Source of the DNA: Candidatus Methylumidiphilus alinenensis
GTDB lineage: Bacteria; Pseudomonadota; Gammaproteobacteria; Methylococcales; Methylococcaceae
DNA: 45,567 bases
Reading direction: 5' to 3'
NCBI GenBank assembly: GCA_003242955.1
Contig: QJPH01000596.1
Span: forward strand, 1 to 45,567
How positions within the stretch are numbered: the first letter of the stretch is position 1; every line of letters begins with the position of its first letter. A model generated the notes under the pieces. The model searched no databases, was not told the DNA's origin, and saw only the letters and a program-made list of their open reading frames with translations. Both the position numbers and the translations under genes were made by a program. Of the stretch, positions 28,601-36,267 are shown piece by piece.

Positions 28601-29346
28601 CGTATCCGCTGGCCTTGCAGGAAATGCTTGCCGTCGGCCACGTCCCCTACCCCATTCTTGATGAAAGCCTCTTGGCGGATGCCTATCCAGACGAGCGCCG
28701 CAGGCCGCAGCCATCAGAGAACATCGAAAACCCATCCGACTTTGCCCGGTTGAAAGACAAGCTTGCCGAACTGTTTGAAACCACGCTCTCATTGCCAAAG
28801 GCCGCGCTGGATCGGGCTGAAACATTCAAACATCTGGGGATTACCTCCATCAATTCAGTGGAGCTATTGCAGGCGATCAACGGAGAGTTTGAACTTAAAT
28901 TGCCAACCAGTTTGATTTTTGAACATAACACTTTAGATGCGCTGACCGGCTATTTGGAAATTTACCTAGGCAAGCACCATCCGCAGCAATTGGACAAGCT
29001 CAGGAACTCCGCTGCGCCCTCTAGCATCCAGCAACCAACAACCGGCATGTCCATGCCCCCCAACCCCCTGAAAACAAAGCTACTGGAACTGTTTTCCAAT
29101 ACGCTTGGCATCCAGAGCGGAAACTTTCCGACCAGCGGAAAATTCAATGCGCTGGGAATAAGCTCCATCCATTCTGTCGAACTGATGCAAGCCATCAACA
29201 CCGAGTTCCGTCTGACCCTGCCGACCAGCGTCATATTTGAATGCAATTCTGTGGATGCGCTGGCTGATCACCTTAAAGCGCTGGGCATCACCGTCGCAGG
29301 GGATGCGCAAAAAAAAAACCCAGCAAGGCCACAACTGACCGGTTAG
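25633..29346 (+). CDS. PKS module 5: KS0-oMT-ACP-ACP (ends at a frameshift site)
   Basis: ATG 25633 is preferred over the upstream in-frame TTG at 25606 because AGGAGAG precedes it. The KS keeps Cys228 (NAMCSGG) and His410 (TSGHMQSAS), but the HGTGT position reads QGMAN with Gln364 in place of the catalytic His. It should therefore transfer but not extend the chain. A methyltransferase follows with LDIGCGHGTD from residue 774; its sequence resembles the O-methyltransferase domains of trans-AT PKSs rather than the cMTs of modules 1 and 3. Two tandem ACPs have Ser1072 (GITSI) and Ser1178 (GISSI). The frame ends nine residues after a run of ten A, whereas the KS of module 6 continues in the -1 frame; the two probably form one ~2231-residue protein. 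Confidence 0.88.
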   Translation: MNTQEILKQIEKRIAELSKPGEVAVDRANPLAGNPAITEIPQPKACDRPATETAAPLPPVAPIAIIGLSGYLPKCQSVRDFWQALDNDESLLEEIPKTRFDWEKHYDPSGAQAMKSYTKWGGFIPQISGFDAGFFQMLPKDAKLLDPRQRLLLMSVYHTLEDAGYAPESLRKTHTGVFVGAEENEYVKPPQWDITQSQGIGNAPSMIANQISYFFDWRGPSEYLNAMCSGGAVAIHRAVASLRAGESSQAIVGTANLLLRPETFIALSAMGQMSRTEAVNSFGPDANGYLPAEGVASILLKPLAQAEADGDAIYAVLKNTAVNFNGQGGMSIAAPNVASHTDLILQCYREAGLNPCELGYIEAQGMANPITDIAEWRAFNRALQILAQESGVVLSDGGCKVSTLKPTSGHMQSASAFGALFKILRSFQTDTIYRIRGFRQANPDLETERQPCRLAASNQHWPPQSWPRLAGLHSYGSGGSNAHLLIEEYRPQPMPAPVCEKPEILVFSAQTPTQCRTQIAHLLAALRQNPAYPLASVAHTLRVGRDAMEARVAFIAQTRDEWIRQAEAYLDGQPVPRGVFAGESGKDSPCPLPAAADGDLHAFAQDWAKGRCVAWPPTSTGKAVRLHLPTYPFELKEYWLDKAQAAPPAVQRASLSDPAGMFPVHGPCQEESHQETNFISENLTMNANPDTSRSAGEKAVELFTYCAATSDQDFYEDYLTFCPFPERTPGFSMTRVFLNPKQYRKEMALIQRKQIEMRQVLFFKEDFTQIRHLLDIGCGHGTDVIQIAHYYPHICTDGFTITKAQADLGSHRIAQKGLSDRARIFNHDSSKVAFPRQDYDVVIGLEVSCLVADKDGLFKNIESSLKNHGRVLLMDFIANLHGAIEDPSIDIYIPTQEQWARNLAKHHLVLDELIDVSPQIANFQHDPEHEENLKDCPQVVRDSWRNYANNAVAIDRGWLSYMLFRLRKDQYSDVAELEKYNMGKLRTPKPYPLALQEMLAVGHVPYPILDESLLADAYPDERRRPQPSENIENPSDFARLKDKLAELFETTLSLPKAALDRAETFKHLGITSINSVELLQAINGEFELKLPTSLIFEHNTLDALTGYLEIYLGKHHPQQLDKLRNSAAPSSIQQPTTGMSMPPNPLKTKLLELFSNTLGIQSGNFPTSGKFNALGISSIHSVELMQAINTEFRLTLPTSVIFECNSVDALADHLKALGITVAGDAQKKNPARPQLTG
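29298..29319 (+). promoter_or_regulatory. Candidate -1 frameshift / slippage site
   Basis: Ten consecutive A (29309-29318) are followed by CCC. In the upstream frame the codons are CAA AAA AAA AAC, so the heptamer A AAA AAC (29313-29319) has the X XXY YYZ form. The Shine-Dalgarno-like AGGGG at 29298-29302 lies ten bases upstream, as in dnaX-type signals. A -1 shift continues as KKKPSKATTDRLASEKIAIIG into KS6. I see no strong downstream stem-loop. The run could also be an assembly indel or a transcriptional slippage site. Confidence 0.55.
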
Positions 29347-32327
29347 CATCGGAAAAAATCGCTATTATCGGCATGGCATGCCGATGTGCCGGGGCCTGCG
29401 ACCCCGAGGAGTTTTGGGACATCCTGAGCCAAGGGAAAGATTGCATCCAGCACATTCAAGAGCAAAGCTGGCTGGATTTCTTCGCAGATCATTCGCAAGT
29501 GCCGGTTCCCGCCCGTTATGGGCGAATGCAGGGCAAGGAGCATTTTGACGCCGCGTTTTTTGGCATTGGCAAGGACGAAGCCGCAGCCATGGACTTTCCC
29601 CAGCGGGTGTTGCTGGAAGAAGCCTACACGGCGCTCGAAGATGCCGGCATCGCCCCCTCTTCACTGCAAAAAAAACCGGTGGGCATCTTCATCGGCAGCG
29701 TCGGCGGCGGGGCGCAGTCATCGACTGTTTCCTCGCACAGCGTGTTAGCCACCGACACCAGTGTGCTATCGTCGCGCATTGCCTATTTTCTGGATTTGAA
29801 AGGCCCCGCGCTGACAATCAATACCGCATGCTCCTCTTCGCTGGTGGCAATGGATGTCGCCTGCCAATACCTGCGCAGCAGAAAAATAGACTTGGCGATT
29901 GTCGGAGGAGCAACGATTTACACCGATCCCCGCGCCTTTATCATGATGAACAGCGCCGGAATGCTCTCGCCGACAGAGTCGTGCCGCCCGTTTGACAACC
30001 AAGCCGACGGCATGGTCGTAGGGGACGGTGCAGGCGTTGTGATCTTGAAACGCCTAGACGATGCCGAGCGTGACATGGATCCTGTGTACGCTGCCATCGA
30101 CGCGATAGGCATCAATCAGAATGGACAAACCGCCGGCATGTCTGTGCCGAGTTATTTATCGCAAAGCCAATTACAGTCATCACTTTACCGGGCGCACCAA
30201 ATTAATGTCGAAGACATCCAATATATTGAAACGCATGGCACCGCAACGAAGCTCGGCGACCCCATTGAAGTCGATGCCCTGAACCACAGCTTTCGACAAT
30301 TCACGGCGAAAAAACACTACTGCGCAATAGGTTCGGTCAAAGCCAACATCGGCCATACCACGGCAGCGTCCGGCGTTTTGAGCGTTATCAAAATTTTGCT
30401 AGGCTTCACACATCGGTTGATTCCCCCCTCGCTCAATTTTGTCCAGCCTAACGAACACATTGACTTTGAAAGCAGCCCTTTCTTTGTCAACACACTTTTG
30501 CGGGAATGGCCGACAAACTCATGCAATACACGCATGGCAGCCGTCACCTCGCTAGGACACAGCGGTACCAATGCACACATGATTTTAGAAGAATACCTAC
30601 GTGGAAACGCATCGTCCAATACCGTGCGGTCCGCGCCCTGTCTTGTCCCGTTGTCGGCGAAGACAGACACGGGCTTGGCAGACTCTGCGCGGCGGCTAGC
30701 CTGCTGGCTTCGGCAGAATCCCAAGGTGGATTTGAACGCAGTGGCCTACACGTTGCAAATTGGCAGGGAAGCCATGAAGCATCGCAGCATTTTTCTTGTC
30801 GAAACAGTTCAAGAACTGGCCGAGAAACTGGAATGGCTAGGGCGTAACGCGACGCTGCAAGATACCCGGATGGAAAATCATTGGCGCGGCAAAGGCAAAC
30901 TGCAAGACCGGGTTAGCCCTGCCGAAAACCAGGGGTCCACATCGCTGGCGGCGCTTGCCGGGCGCTGGGCTAGGGGAGAAAAAATTCACTGGCAAGCATT
31001 ATACGGGAGGGACGCGCTGCAACGCCTGCATTTGCCCACCTACGCGTTTGCAAAAACCTCCCAGTGCCGCTGGCCTGAGAAAAGTCTGGATGCCGATGGA
31101 GAAGGCAATGCTTGCACAGAAGAAAAACTGGAGCGCCTACTCAAGGCCCAACTGGCCCGCCACTTGGGATGCCCGACAGATCAGATTGACTCAAACCGAA
31201 ATTACTTTGAATTAGGCTTGACTTCTCTGGGTGTGGTAAATTTGCTGACTTTCGTGGAAAAAGCTATAGACCAAAAAATCGGTTCCAGCATCCTGTTTGA
31301 ATATAACACTGTCGAGCGGTTGTCTTGCTACTTGAGAAAAAACCACGTCGGCATCCTGGACAGGATTTATTCAGCCAGTTATCCGGTATCGGCAAAAAGC
31401 GTACATTGCGTTCGCTTCCCCGAACTCATCTTATTGAATGAAAACCGCCAAGGACGACCGGTCTTCTGGTTTCACGGCGGACTGGGCGGTGTTCAGCCAT
31501 ACTATATTTTGGCTGAAGCGTGTGAGCGCCCTTTCTATGGCATTCAGGCAAGAGGATGGATGAGCGAACACCCCCCGATAGTCGGGGTGCAGGCGATGGC
31601 ATCCTATTACATCCAAGCCATGCAAGCCGTCCAATCGCTAGGGCCTTACGATGTAGGGGGGTATTCCCTGGGGGGGCTAATTGCCTATGAAGTCATCCGG
31701 CAATTGCAGGCACTAGGGGAATCGGCATCAACGCTGGTGATGCTGGATACTTTCGATACCCGCGATATTAAAGAACCCAAAGCCTCCCCAAAGAACGATT
31801 TTCTACAGGCGGTCAACATTGCCCTGCAAACCACGATCATGCAGAATCCTGAAGCGTTTTCATCAACCCTGATCCATCGCGATGAACTGGATGTCTCACT
31901 CGAAGACAAGGCTTTTTTGCAGCAGTTGATCGCAATGGCTAAAACCCGCGGCTTGCCTTACACCGAAGAACAGGTGGATGGCCTAATCCGCAAACAGTCC
32001 AAGGTTCAGTCGGCGCACCAAGCCCATCGTTATGAAATCCCCCCGCTACCCGATGCCAACTCGGTGGAGTGCTATTATTTCCGCAACAAAAACGGGTTGT
32101 ACCTCGGTGATATGGAACCTTATTTTGTGCTTTCTGGCTATCAGCACGAATTGGATAAAAAGAATCACTGGAAAATCTGGCAGGAGCGTCTTCCCAATTT
32201 TTCAATGATCGAGGTTGAAGCTTCCAGTCATTTGGCTTTACTATCGGAACCTGAAGTCTACGAACGCTTGGTCGAGTTTTGCCGTGACTTATATTCCAAT
32301 TATAATCGCGGAGCAGGCTTCAAATAA
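29307..32327 (+). CDS. PKS module 6 and thioesterase: KS-ACP-TE (continues module 5 in -1 frame)
   Basis: The reading frame opens after a TAA just upstream of 29281 and has no usable start before ATG 29373. That ATG falls inside the KS core (IIGMAC), so starting there would remove the first KS strand, and no ribosome site precedes it. Counting from ATG 29373: KS6 Cys153 (NTACSSS), His288 (HGTAT, a variant of HGTGT) and His328 (NIGHTTAASG); ACP Ser618 (GLTSL); a type I thioesterase with Ser765 in GGYSLGG and His953 in SSHLALLS. KS6 appears catalytically complete, so it should add one unreduced unit before hydrolysis or cyclisation by the TE. Domain order and context make a fusion with the preceding frame much more likely than a separate gene. 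Confidence 0.85.
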   Translation, partial: AKKKPSKATTDRLASEKIAIIGMACRCAGACDPEEFWDILSQGKDCIQHIQEQSWLDFFADHSQVPVPARYGRMQGKEHFDAAFFGIGKDEAAAMDFPQRVLLEEAYTALEDAGIAPSSLQKKPVGIFIGSVGGGAQSSTVSSHSVLATDTSVLSSRIAYFLDLKGPALTINTACSSSLVAMDVACQYLRSRKIDLAIVGGATIYTDPRAFIMMNSAGMLSPTESCRPFDNQADGMVVGDGAGVVILKRLDDAERDMDPVYAAIDAIGINQNGQTAGMSVPSYLSQSQLQSSLYRAHQINVEDIQYIETHGTATKLGDPIEVDALNHSFRQFTAKKHYCAIGSVKANIGHTTAASGVLSVIKILLGFTHRLIPPSLNFVQPNEHIDFESSPFFVNTLLREWPTNSCNTRMAAVTSLGHSGTNAHMILEEYLRGNASSNTVRSAPCLVPLSAKTDTGLADSARRLACWLRQNPKVDLNAVAYTLQIGREAMKHRSIFLVETVQELAEKLEWLGRNATLQDTRMENHWRGKGKLQDRVSPAENQGSTSLAALAGRWARGEKIHWQALYGRDALQRLHLPTYAFAKTSQCRWPEKSLDADGEGNACTEEKLERLLKAQLARHLGCPTDQIDSNRNYFELGLTSLGVVNLLTFVEKAIDQKIGSSILFEYNTVERLSCYLRKNHVGILDRIYSASYPVSAKSVHCVRFPELILLNENRQGRPVFWFHGGLGGVQPYYILAEACERPFYGIQARGWMSEHPPIVGVQAMASYYIQAMQAVQSLGPYDVGGYSLGGLIAYEVIRQLQALGESASTLVMLDTFDTRDIKEPKASPKNDFLQAVNIALQTTIMQNPEAFSSTLIHRDELDVSLEDKAFLQQLIAMAKTRGLPYTEEQVDGLIRKQSKVQSAHQAHRYEIPPLPDANSVECYYFRNKNGLYLGDMEPYFVLSGYQHELDKKNHWKIWQERLPNFSMIEVEASSHLALLSEPEVYERLVEFCRDLYSNYNRGAGFK

Positions 32328-32382
32328 ACCTAATACCGAAGCATCGCTTTTTACCGACCATAACACATGGGAATTAAAATAA

Positions 32383-33978
32383 ATGAGATACGTTAAACAT
32401 CAAGCATTCCTTTCCCTGATATTTTTGTCCATGGCTTGCAACCCGCCCCCTGCTGGTTCTGCCAATATAGCCAATTCAGAGCATCACGCTGTTTGCGACG
32501 GCACGGAAACGGCCACGACCCGGCTATTCTTGCAACAGGTGTCGGACACCCGTGCCATAGTAAAATGGCGGGGAGATGCGGAAAAGCTGTGTCTCGGCCA
32601 AGACATTGACAAACTGGATAGAGAAGTACAGGCGACAACAACGGCAGGAAATCACAAGGAGGCTCTCATCACTGACTTGGCGCCCGACACAAAGTATTAC
32701 TATTCAATAGGGGGCGCAGTGAAGGCCCCAGTGGATCAATATTTCACCACGTCCCCAAAAAGCGGTAGAGTACCCCGTGACGGCAACACACGCATCTGGA
32801 TTGTCGGTGATTCGGGCAGCGGCACGGATGAGGATTCCGGTAACGCAGGCAAGGCCAAGGCCGTTTATAATGGCATGTTGAACTATGTGGCCAAGCATAG
32901 CGGTGAGTCCATCGACATGTTCCTCATGCTGGGCGACAATGCCTATCTGAATGGCAGCGATACAAACTATCAGCAAGCCGTATTCAGCCTGTACGAAAAT
33001 CTTCTGAAGAATGTGGCGATGTGGTCGACGATTGGCAACCACGAGATGGGCACGGCCCATATTGACTATTGCAACATCAAAGATCGTACAGGCACACCAC
33101 TTGCGCCATGCGGTACGGTAGTTCGCGACGACCCTGGGGTTAGCTCATCATCCGACCCGAATACATGGATAAATGGCGCAAACAAAGCGCATGGAACCAT
33201 GCCTTATCTGGATATTTACAGTTTTCCAAGCAAGGGTGAAGTAGGCGGCGTCCCCAGTGGCACAGAGCAATATTATTCTTTTAACCAAGGCAATGTGCAT
33301 GTGGTGAGCCTCGACAGCCAACTAAGCGCCCGAGACAAGGACCAGCGCGCAGTCATGCGCCAGTGGCTGATCAACGATCTCTCGGCCAACACCTTGGATT
33401 GGACCATCGTTATTTTTCACCACCCTCCCTACACGCGGGGGGCCAATCACGACTCTGACGACACGGAAAACAATATCGTTGACCGTCCCATCTGGGATAT
33501 GCGTAACGAGTTTGTTCCTGTTTTTGACGAATATGGCGTGGACCTGGTCTACAGTGGGCATGCCCATTCCTATGAACGAAGTTACTACCTTCACAACCAT
33601 ACCGGAACATCCGACACCTACTCGCACCAAAAATACGCCGAGTTGGTGAAGGGCAACCCGAATAAACCCGCTTCTGGGCAGGGAAGTGAAAGCTACGCGC
33701 AATTAAGCCCTACCAGTGGCGGCGTTGACAATCGAGTGGTTTACACGGTGAATGGCAGTTCCGGAAAAACAGACGCTGGCGGTGGCAGCATTACGACCGC
33801 AGAAGAATGGCTGCAACATCCGGCACATATTCAGCAAGCCGCCAGCACAGCGACACCCAAACGGCATGGCCTGCCGGTCATAGGTTCTGTCATTGTCGAT
33901 GCATCGCGAAAGGCACTAAAGGCACACTTCATTGATGCCAATGGCGATGTTTTGGACCATTTTACTATGACGCGCTAG
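32383..33978 (+). CDS. Purple-acid-phosphatase-like metallophosphoesterase, secreted
   Basis: A 531-residue metal-dependent phosphoesterase. It has a leader (MRYVKHQAFLSLIFLSMAC) whose Cys could be lipidated, although the lipobox is not ideal. A fibronectin-III-like N-terminal domain follows (about residues 45-125, ending TDLAPDTKYYYSIGG). The five PAP metal motifs are visible: IVGDSG, LGDNAY (with the Tyr ligand), GNHEMG, IFHHPP and SGHAHSYERSY. It likely hydrolyses phosphomonoesters in the periplasm or outside the cell. It follows the TE gene on the same strand after 55 bases without a terminator, so co-transcription is possible. Involvement in polyketide maturation, for instance by dephosphorylation, is speculative. 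Confidence 0.85.
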   Translation: MRYVKHQAFLSLIFLSMACNPPPAGSANIANSEHHAVCDGTETATTRLFLQQVSDTRAIVKWRGDAEKLCLGQDIDKLDREVQATTTAGNHKEALITDLAPDTKYYYSIGGAVKAPVDQYFTTSPKSGRVPRDGNTRIWIVGDSGSGTDEDSGNAGKAKAVYNGMLNYVAKHSGESIDMFLMLGDNAYLNGSDTNYQQAVFSLYENLLKNVAMWSTIGNHEMGTAHIDYCNIKDRTGTPLAPCGTVVRDDPGVSSSSDPNTWINGANKAHGTMPYLDIYSFPSKGEVGGVPSGTEQYYSFNQGNVHVVSLDSQLSARDKDQRAVMRQWLINDLSANTLDWTIVIFHHPPYTRGANHDSDDTENNIVDRPIWDMRNEFVPVFDEYGVDLVYSGHAHSYERSYYLHNHTGTSDTYSHQKYAELVKGNPNKPASGQGSESYAQLSPTSGGVDNRVVYTVNGSSGKTDAGGGSITTAEEWLQHPAHIQQAASTATPKRHGLPVIGSVIVDASRKALKAHFIDANGDVLDHFTMTR

Positions 33979-33989
33979 TCATGCCCGGT

Positions 33990-34021
33990 GTTTCATGGGT
34001 TCCAAGCTGAACCCATGAAAC
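33990..34021. terminator. Strong hairpin after the phosphoesterase gene
   Basis: GTTTCATGGGTTC (33990-34002) and GAACCCATGAAAC (34009-34021) form a perfect 13-bp stem with a 6-base loop, 12 bases after the stop codon. No T-tract follows, so it is a hairpin-type or processing terminator at best. Confidence 0.5.
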
Positions 34022-34077
34022 CTAGGCGGCTGCTGATGGGGATGATCAATGTATGATTCGAACTGGGCTACAAATTT

Positions 34078-34908
34078 ATGACAAACAGCTATTCCAAAAA
34101 GCTTACGCTTGTCCTGCTAGCCTTCAACGCCAATTTGGCGATGGCGCATGAAGGCATTGGCGCACATTTGGATCATATTAATGAAGCCCTGCAAAAAAAC
34201 CCCGACAAGCAGTCGCTTTATATAGAGCGCGGAGCAATTTACTCCAGCGAAGCCGGACTGTACGAGCAAGCCCTTAAAGATTTCAGTAATGCGGAAAAAT
34301 TGGGGCCGCCGATTGTTGTTGCTTACGAATTTGGCCTGCTTTTTTTTCGCATGAACCAGTTCGAAAAAGCAATTTCATATTTTGACACGTACATAAAACG
34401 CTTCCCCGAATATGCGCCACCGTATGAATATCGCGCCAAAGCGGCCTATCAGTTGGGAAATATTGAGCAATCGCTGGCTGACTTTAATACATTTTTTCAA
34501 TTGGAGAAACAAGCAAATCCCGGCAGCTTTATTACCGCAGCCGGGATTCAAGCATCCGTAAAAGATGCAAAAGGGCTTGACGCGGCAATTGCCCTTCTGG
34601 ATCGGGGGATAGCCCAAATCGGGCTGAATCCTCAATTGCAGTATTATGCCATCCAGTTGGAACTGCGAAGAAACCGCCCAGACCAAGCGATTTCAAGGCT
34701 TGACAGCATTAAAACCCTGCTCAATGAAAGCCCATCATGGAAGCTGGATATGGCGGAACTTCTTTTTAAAACAGGGGAAACCAAGCAAGCTTTAAAGCTA
34801 CTCAATGATTCAGAGGCTCAATTGAAGATGCTAAAAGCCACGCCAGCGCGTATCAACCTGATAAAAGAAATCCAGACGCTCAGGCACCAATATGACTTGA
34901 AACGGTAG
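34078..34908 (+). CDS. Secreted TPR-repeat protein
   Basis: A 276-residue protein with a Sec signal peptide; a plausible cut is after MAMA, before HEGIGAHL. It then carries tandem tetratricopeptide helices: IERGAIYSSEAGLYEQALKD, VAYEFGLLFFRMNQFEKAIS, YRAKAAYQLGNIEQSLADF and, near the end, KLDMAELLFKTGETKQALKL. TPR proteins act as periplasmic scaffolds, and no catalytic motif is present. It follows the phosphoesterase in the same direction with a hairpin between them; whether they work together is unknown. Confidence 0.75.
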   Translation: MTNSYSKKLTLVLLAFNANLAMAHEGIGAHLDHINEALQKNPDKQSLYIERGAIYSSEAGLYEQALKDFSNAEKLGPPIVVAYEFGLLFFRMNQFEKAISYFDTYIKRFPEYAPPYEYRAKAAYQLGNIEQSLADFNTFFQLEKQANPGSFITAAGIQASVKDAKGLDAAIALLDRGIAQIGLNPQLQYYAIQLELRRNRPDQAISRLDSIKTLLNESPSWKLDMAELLFKTGETKQALKLLNDSEAQLKMLKATPARINLIKEIQTLRHQYDLKR

Positions 34909-34959
34909 CCCGTGCGCCACCCGTTTTTTCAACTTGACCATTAAATCTGGAGAAAAACC

Positions 34960-35508
34960 ATGGCAACACCCGATTCCCAAATCTCGCTTGAAGACAAGCT
35001 TACGGCGGTCGCCCACGCCGAGCGGCTGGCCCGCGCCCACAACCTCGTCCAAAACTATTTGCTGGCCTCCGCCAGCATCGCCTTGGTGCCGGTGCCGTTG
35101 CTCGACCTGGCTGGCATCACGGCTCTGCAAATCAAGCTGGTGCATAGCCTCGCCAAGCTTTACGACGTACCGTTCAAGGAAGACATCGCCAAGTCGCTGG
35201 TCGCCGCTTTGCTGTCCGGTGCGTCGACCATCCTCCTAATCAAGGGGCTGGTCAGTCTCGCCAAGGCCATCCCAGTGCTGGGCACACTGGCCGGAGGCAG
35301 CATCGCCATCAGCGGCGCGTCGGTGACCTATGCGGTTGGCGAGGTGTTCATCAGGCATTTCGAGTCCGGCGGCACCTTGCTGGATTTCAACTCGCATCAG
35401 GTGAAGGGCTTGTTCCAGCGGCTGTTGAAAAAAGACAAGGCAACCGAGGAGATTGACCAGGAAGCCGTTGCGGAAACGCCCGTCGATTCCACCCCCGCCG
35501 CCGTGTAA
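34960..35508 (+). CDS. DUF697-like membrane-associated protein
   Basis: A 182-residue protein with an N-terminal helix, then ALVPVPLLDLAGITALQIKLVHSLA and two further hydrophobic, glycine-rich segments (LVAALLSGASTILLIKGLVS and VLGTLAGGSIAISGASVTYAVG). This pattern matches the DUF697/YcjF-like family, often found with GTPases or as stand-alone membrane proteins of unknown role. TGGAGAA precedes the ATG. The C-terminal tail is acidic and low-complexity. GC content matches the left part of the window. Confidence 0.65.
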   Translation: MATPDSQISLEDKLTAVAHAERLARAHNLVQNYLLASASIALVPVPLLDLAGITALQIKLVHSLAKLYDVPFKEDIAKSLVAALLSGASTILLIKGLVSLAKAIPVLGTLAGGSIAISGASVTYAVGEVFIRHFESGGTLLDFNSHQVKGLFQRLLKKDKATEEIDQEAVAETPVDSTPAAV

Positions 35509-35538
35509 GCGGCCATTTGAACAGTGTCATGTACCGGC

Positions 35539-35622
35539 ATGATTACCGCGCACTCAAAAGGCAAGGTGCGACGACTGGCAGATTTCGACGCGGCTCTATT
35601 GACGGCTAAAACTAAAGCATGA
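35539..35622 (+). CDS. Possible antitoxin remnant upstream of truncated VapC
   Basis: A 27-residue frame (MITAHSKGKVRRLADFDAALLTAKTKA) ends in TGA that overlaps the ATG of the next gene as ATGA, the usual coupling of antitoxin and toxin genes. It is far shorter than an intact antitoxin and probably the 3' remnant of one. The family cannot be assigned. Confidence 0.35.
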   Translation: MITAHSKGKVRRLADFDAALLTAKTKA

Positions 35623-35891
35623 AAGCCGTTGATACCAATGTGTTGGCGCGGTTCTTCATCAATGATCCAGACGATGCCGAGGCCGCGTTGCAAAAACCAG
35701 CCGCAGTGGCGGCGCTATCTCAGCCCGTGTTCGTGCCAATTACGGTGACTTTGGAATTTGAATGGGGCATGCATGGGTTTTACGAATTGCCTCGCGCCGA
35801 TATTGAGAGGGTTTTCTTGGCGTTGTGTGGTTTAGAAAATGATGCCTTGCTAATCTGGATGAGGCAAAGCCTACCAGCCTTTCTAGTGTAA
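35619..35891 (+). pseudogene. vapC: VapC-type PIN toxin, C-terminally truncated
   Basis: The N-terminal two thirds of a PIN-domain ribonuclease: MKAVDTNVLARFFINDP carries the first catalytic Asp, and TVTLEFEWGMHGFY carries the Glu. The frame ends at 90 residues, whereas PIN toxins are usually about 130-140. The later conserved Asp residues are missing. The final codons (FLV then TAA) run straight into the palindromic repeat at 35890, which marks the break. It is most likely non-functional. Confidence 0.7.
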
Positions 35892-35918
35892 ATCAATCGA
35901 GTCTGACCCCATTGATTT
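35890..35918. repeat. 29-bp dyad repeat, copy 1 (CGAGTCTGACCCC core)
   Basis: AAATCAAT (35890-35897) and ATTGATTT (35911-35918) are a perfect 8-bp inverted repeat around CGAGTCTGACCCC. A second copy in the same orientation lies at 36652-36692. This copy supplies the stop codon that ends the truncated vapC. Confidence 0.8.
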
Positions 35919-35934
35919 GAAATCAGCCCTTGAC

Positions 35935-35995
35935 GGAACGCCAAGCCCCAGCTTGGCGCGGTACACCCTGATGCCAAGCTGGGGCTTGGCGTTCC
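35935..35995. repeat. Perfect 23-bp inverted repeat (REP/MITE-like)
   Basis: The arms 35935-35957 and 35973-35995 are exact reverse complements over 23 bases. The left arm reads GGAACGCCAAGCCCCAGC then TTGGC, and the loop is 15 bases. A long perfect stem with nested CCAAG/CTTGG symmetry is typical of dispersed palindromic repeats in GC-rich proteobacteria. No coding potential. Confidence 0.75.
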
Positions 35996-36033
35996 GATAA
36001 ACGCTTAAACTTAATGGTAGTGAGGAGTCAGCC

Positions 36034-36267
36034 ATGAACCGAAAATTTGACCGAATCACCACCCATCCCGATATCCTGAATGGGCAGCCCTGTTTACGCG
36101 GGACACGCCTGACTGTACGCAGGATTGTCGAGGCGGTGGCGTTGTACCCTGACCGGGCGGAGTTGAAAGCCGAATATCCTGACTTGGAGGATGAAGACAT
36201 TCGGCAAGCCCTTGAATTTGCAGCGTTGAGCATGGTTGATGAAATCTATCCTTTAGAAGCAGCATGA
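36034..36267 (+). CDS. DUF433-family antitoxin
   Basis: A 77-residue protein with the DUF433 pattern: ITTHPDILNGQPCLRGTRLTVRRIVE, then EYPDLEDEDIRQALEFAA. Members act as antitoxins with an HTH-like fold. A good ribosome site (GAGGAG) precedes the ATG. Its stop overlaps the next start as ATGA, so the pair is coupled. Confidence 0.85.
   Translation: MNRKFDRITTHPDILNGQPCLRGTRLTVRRIVEAVALYPDRAELKAEYPDLEDEDIRQALEFAALSMVDEIYPLEAA

Noticed and set aside
29373-29400. ATG 29373 as a real, independent start for the KS-ACP-TE protein
   Set aside because: It lies inside the conserved IIGMAC strand of the KS, lacks a ribosome site, and the frame is open upstream with normal ACP-KS linker sequence.
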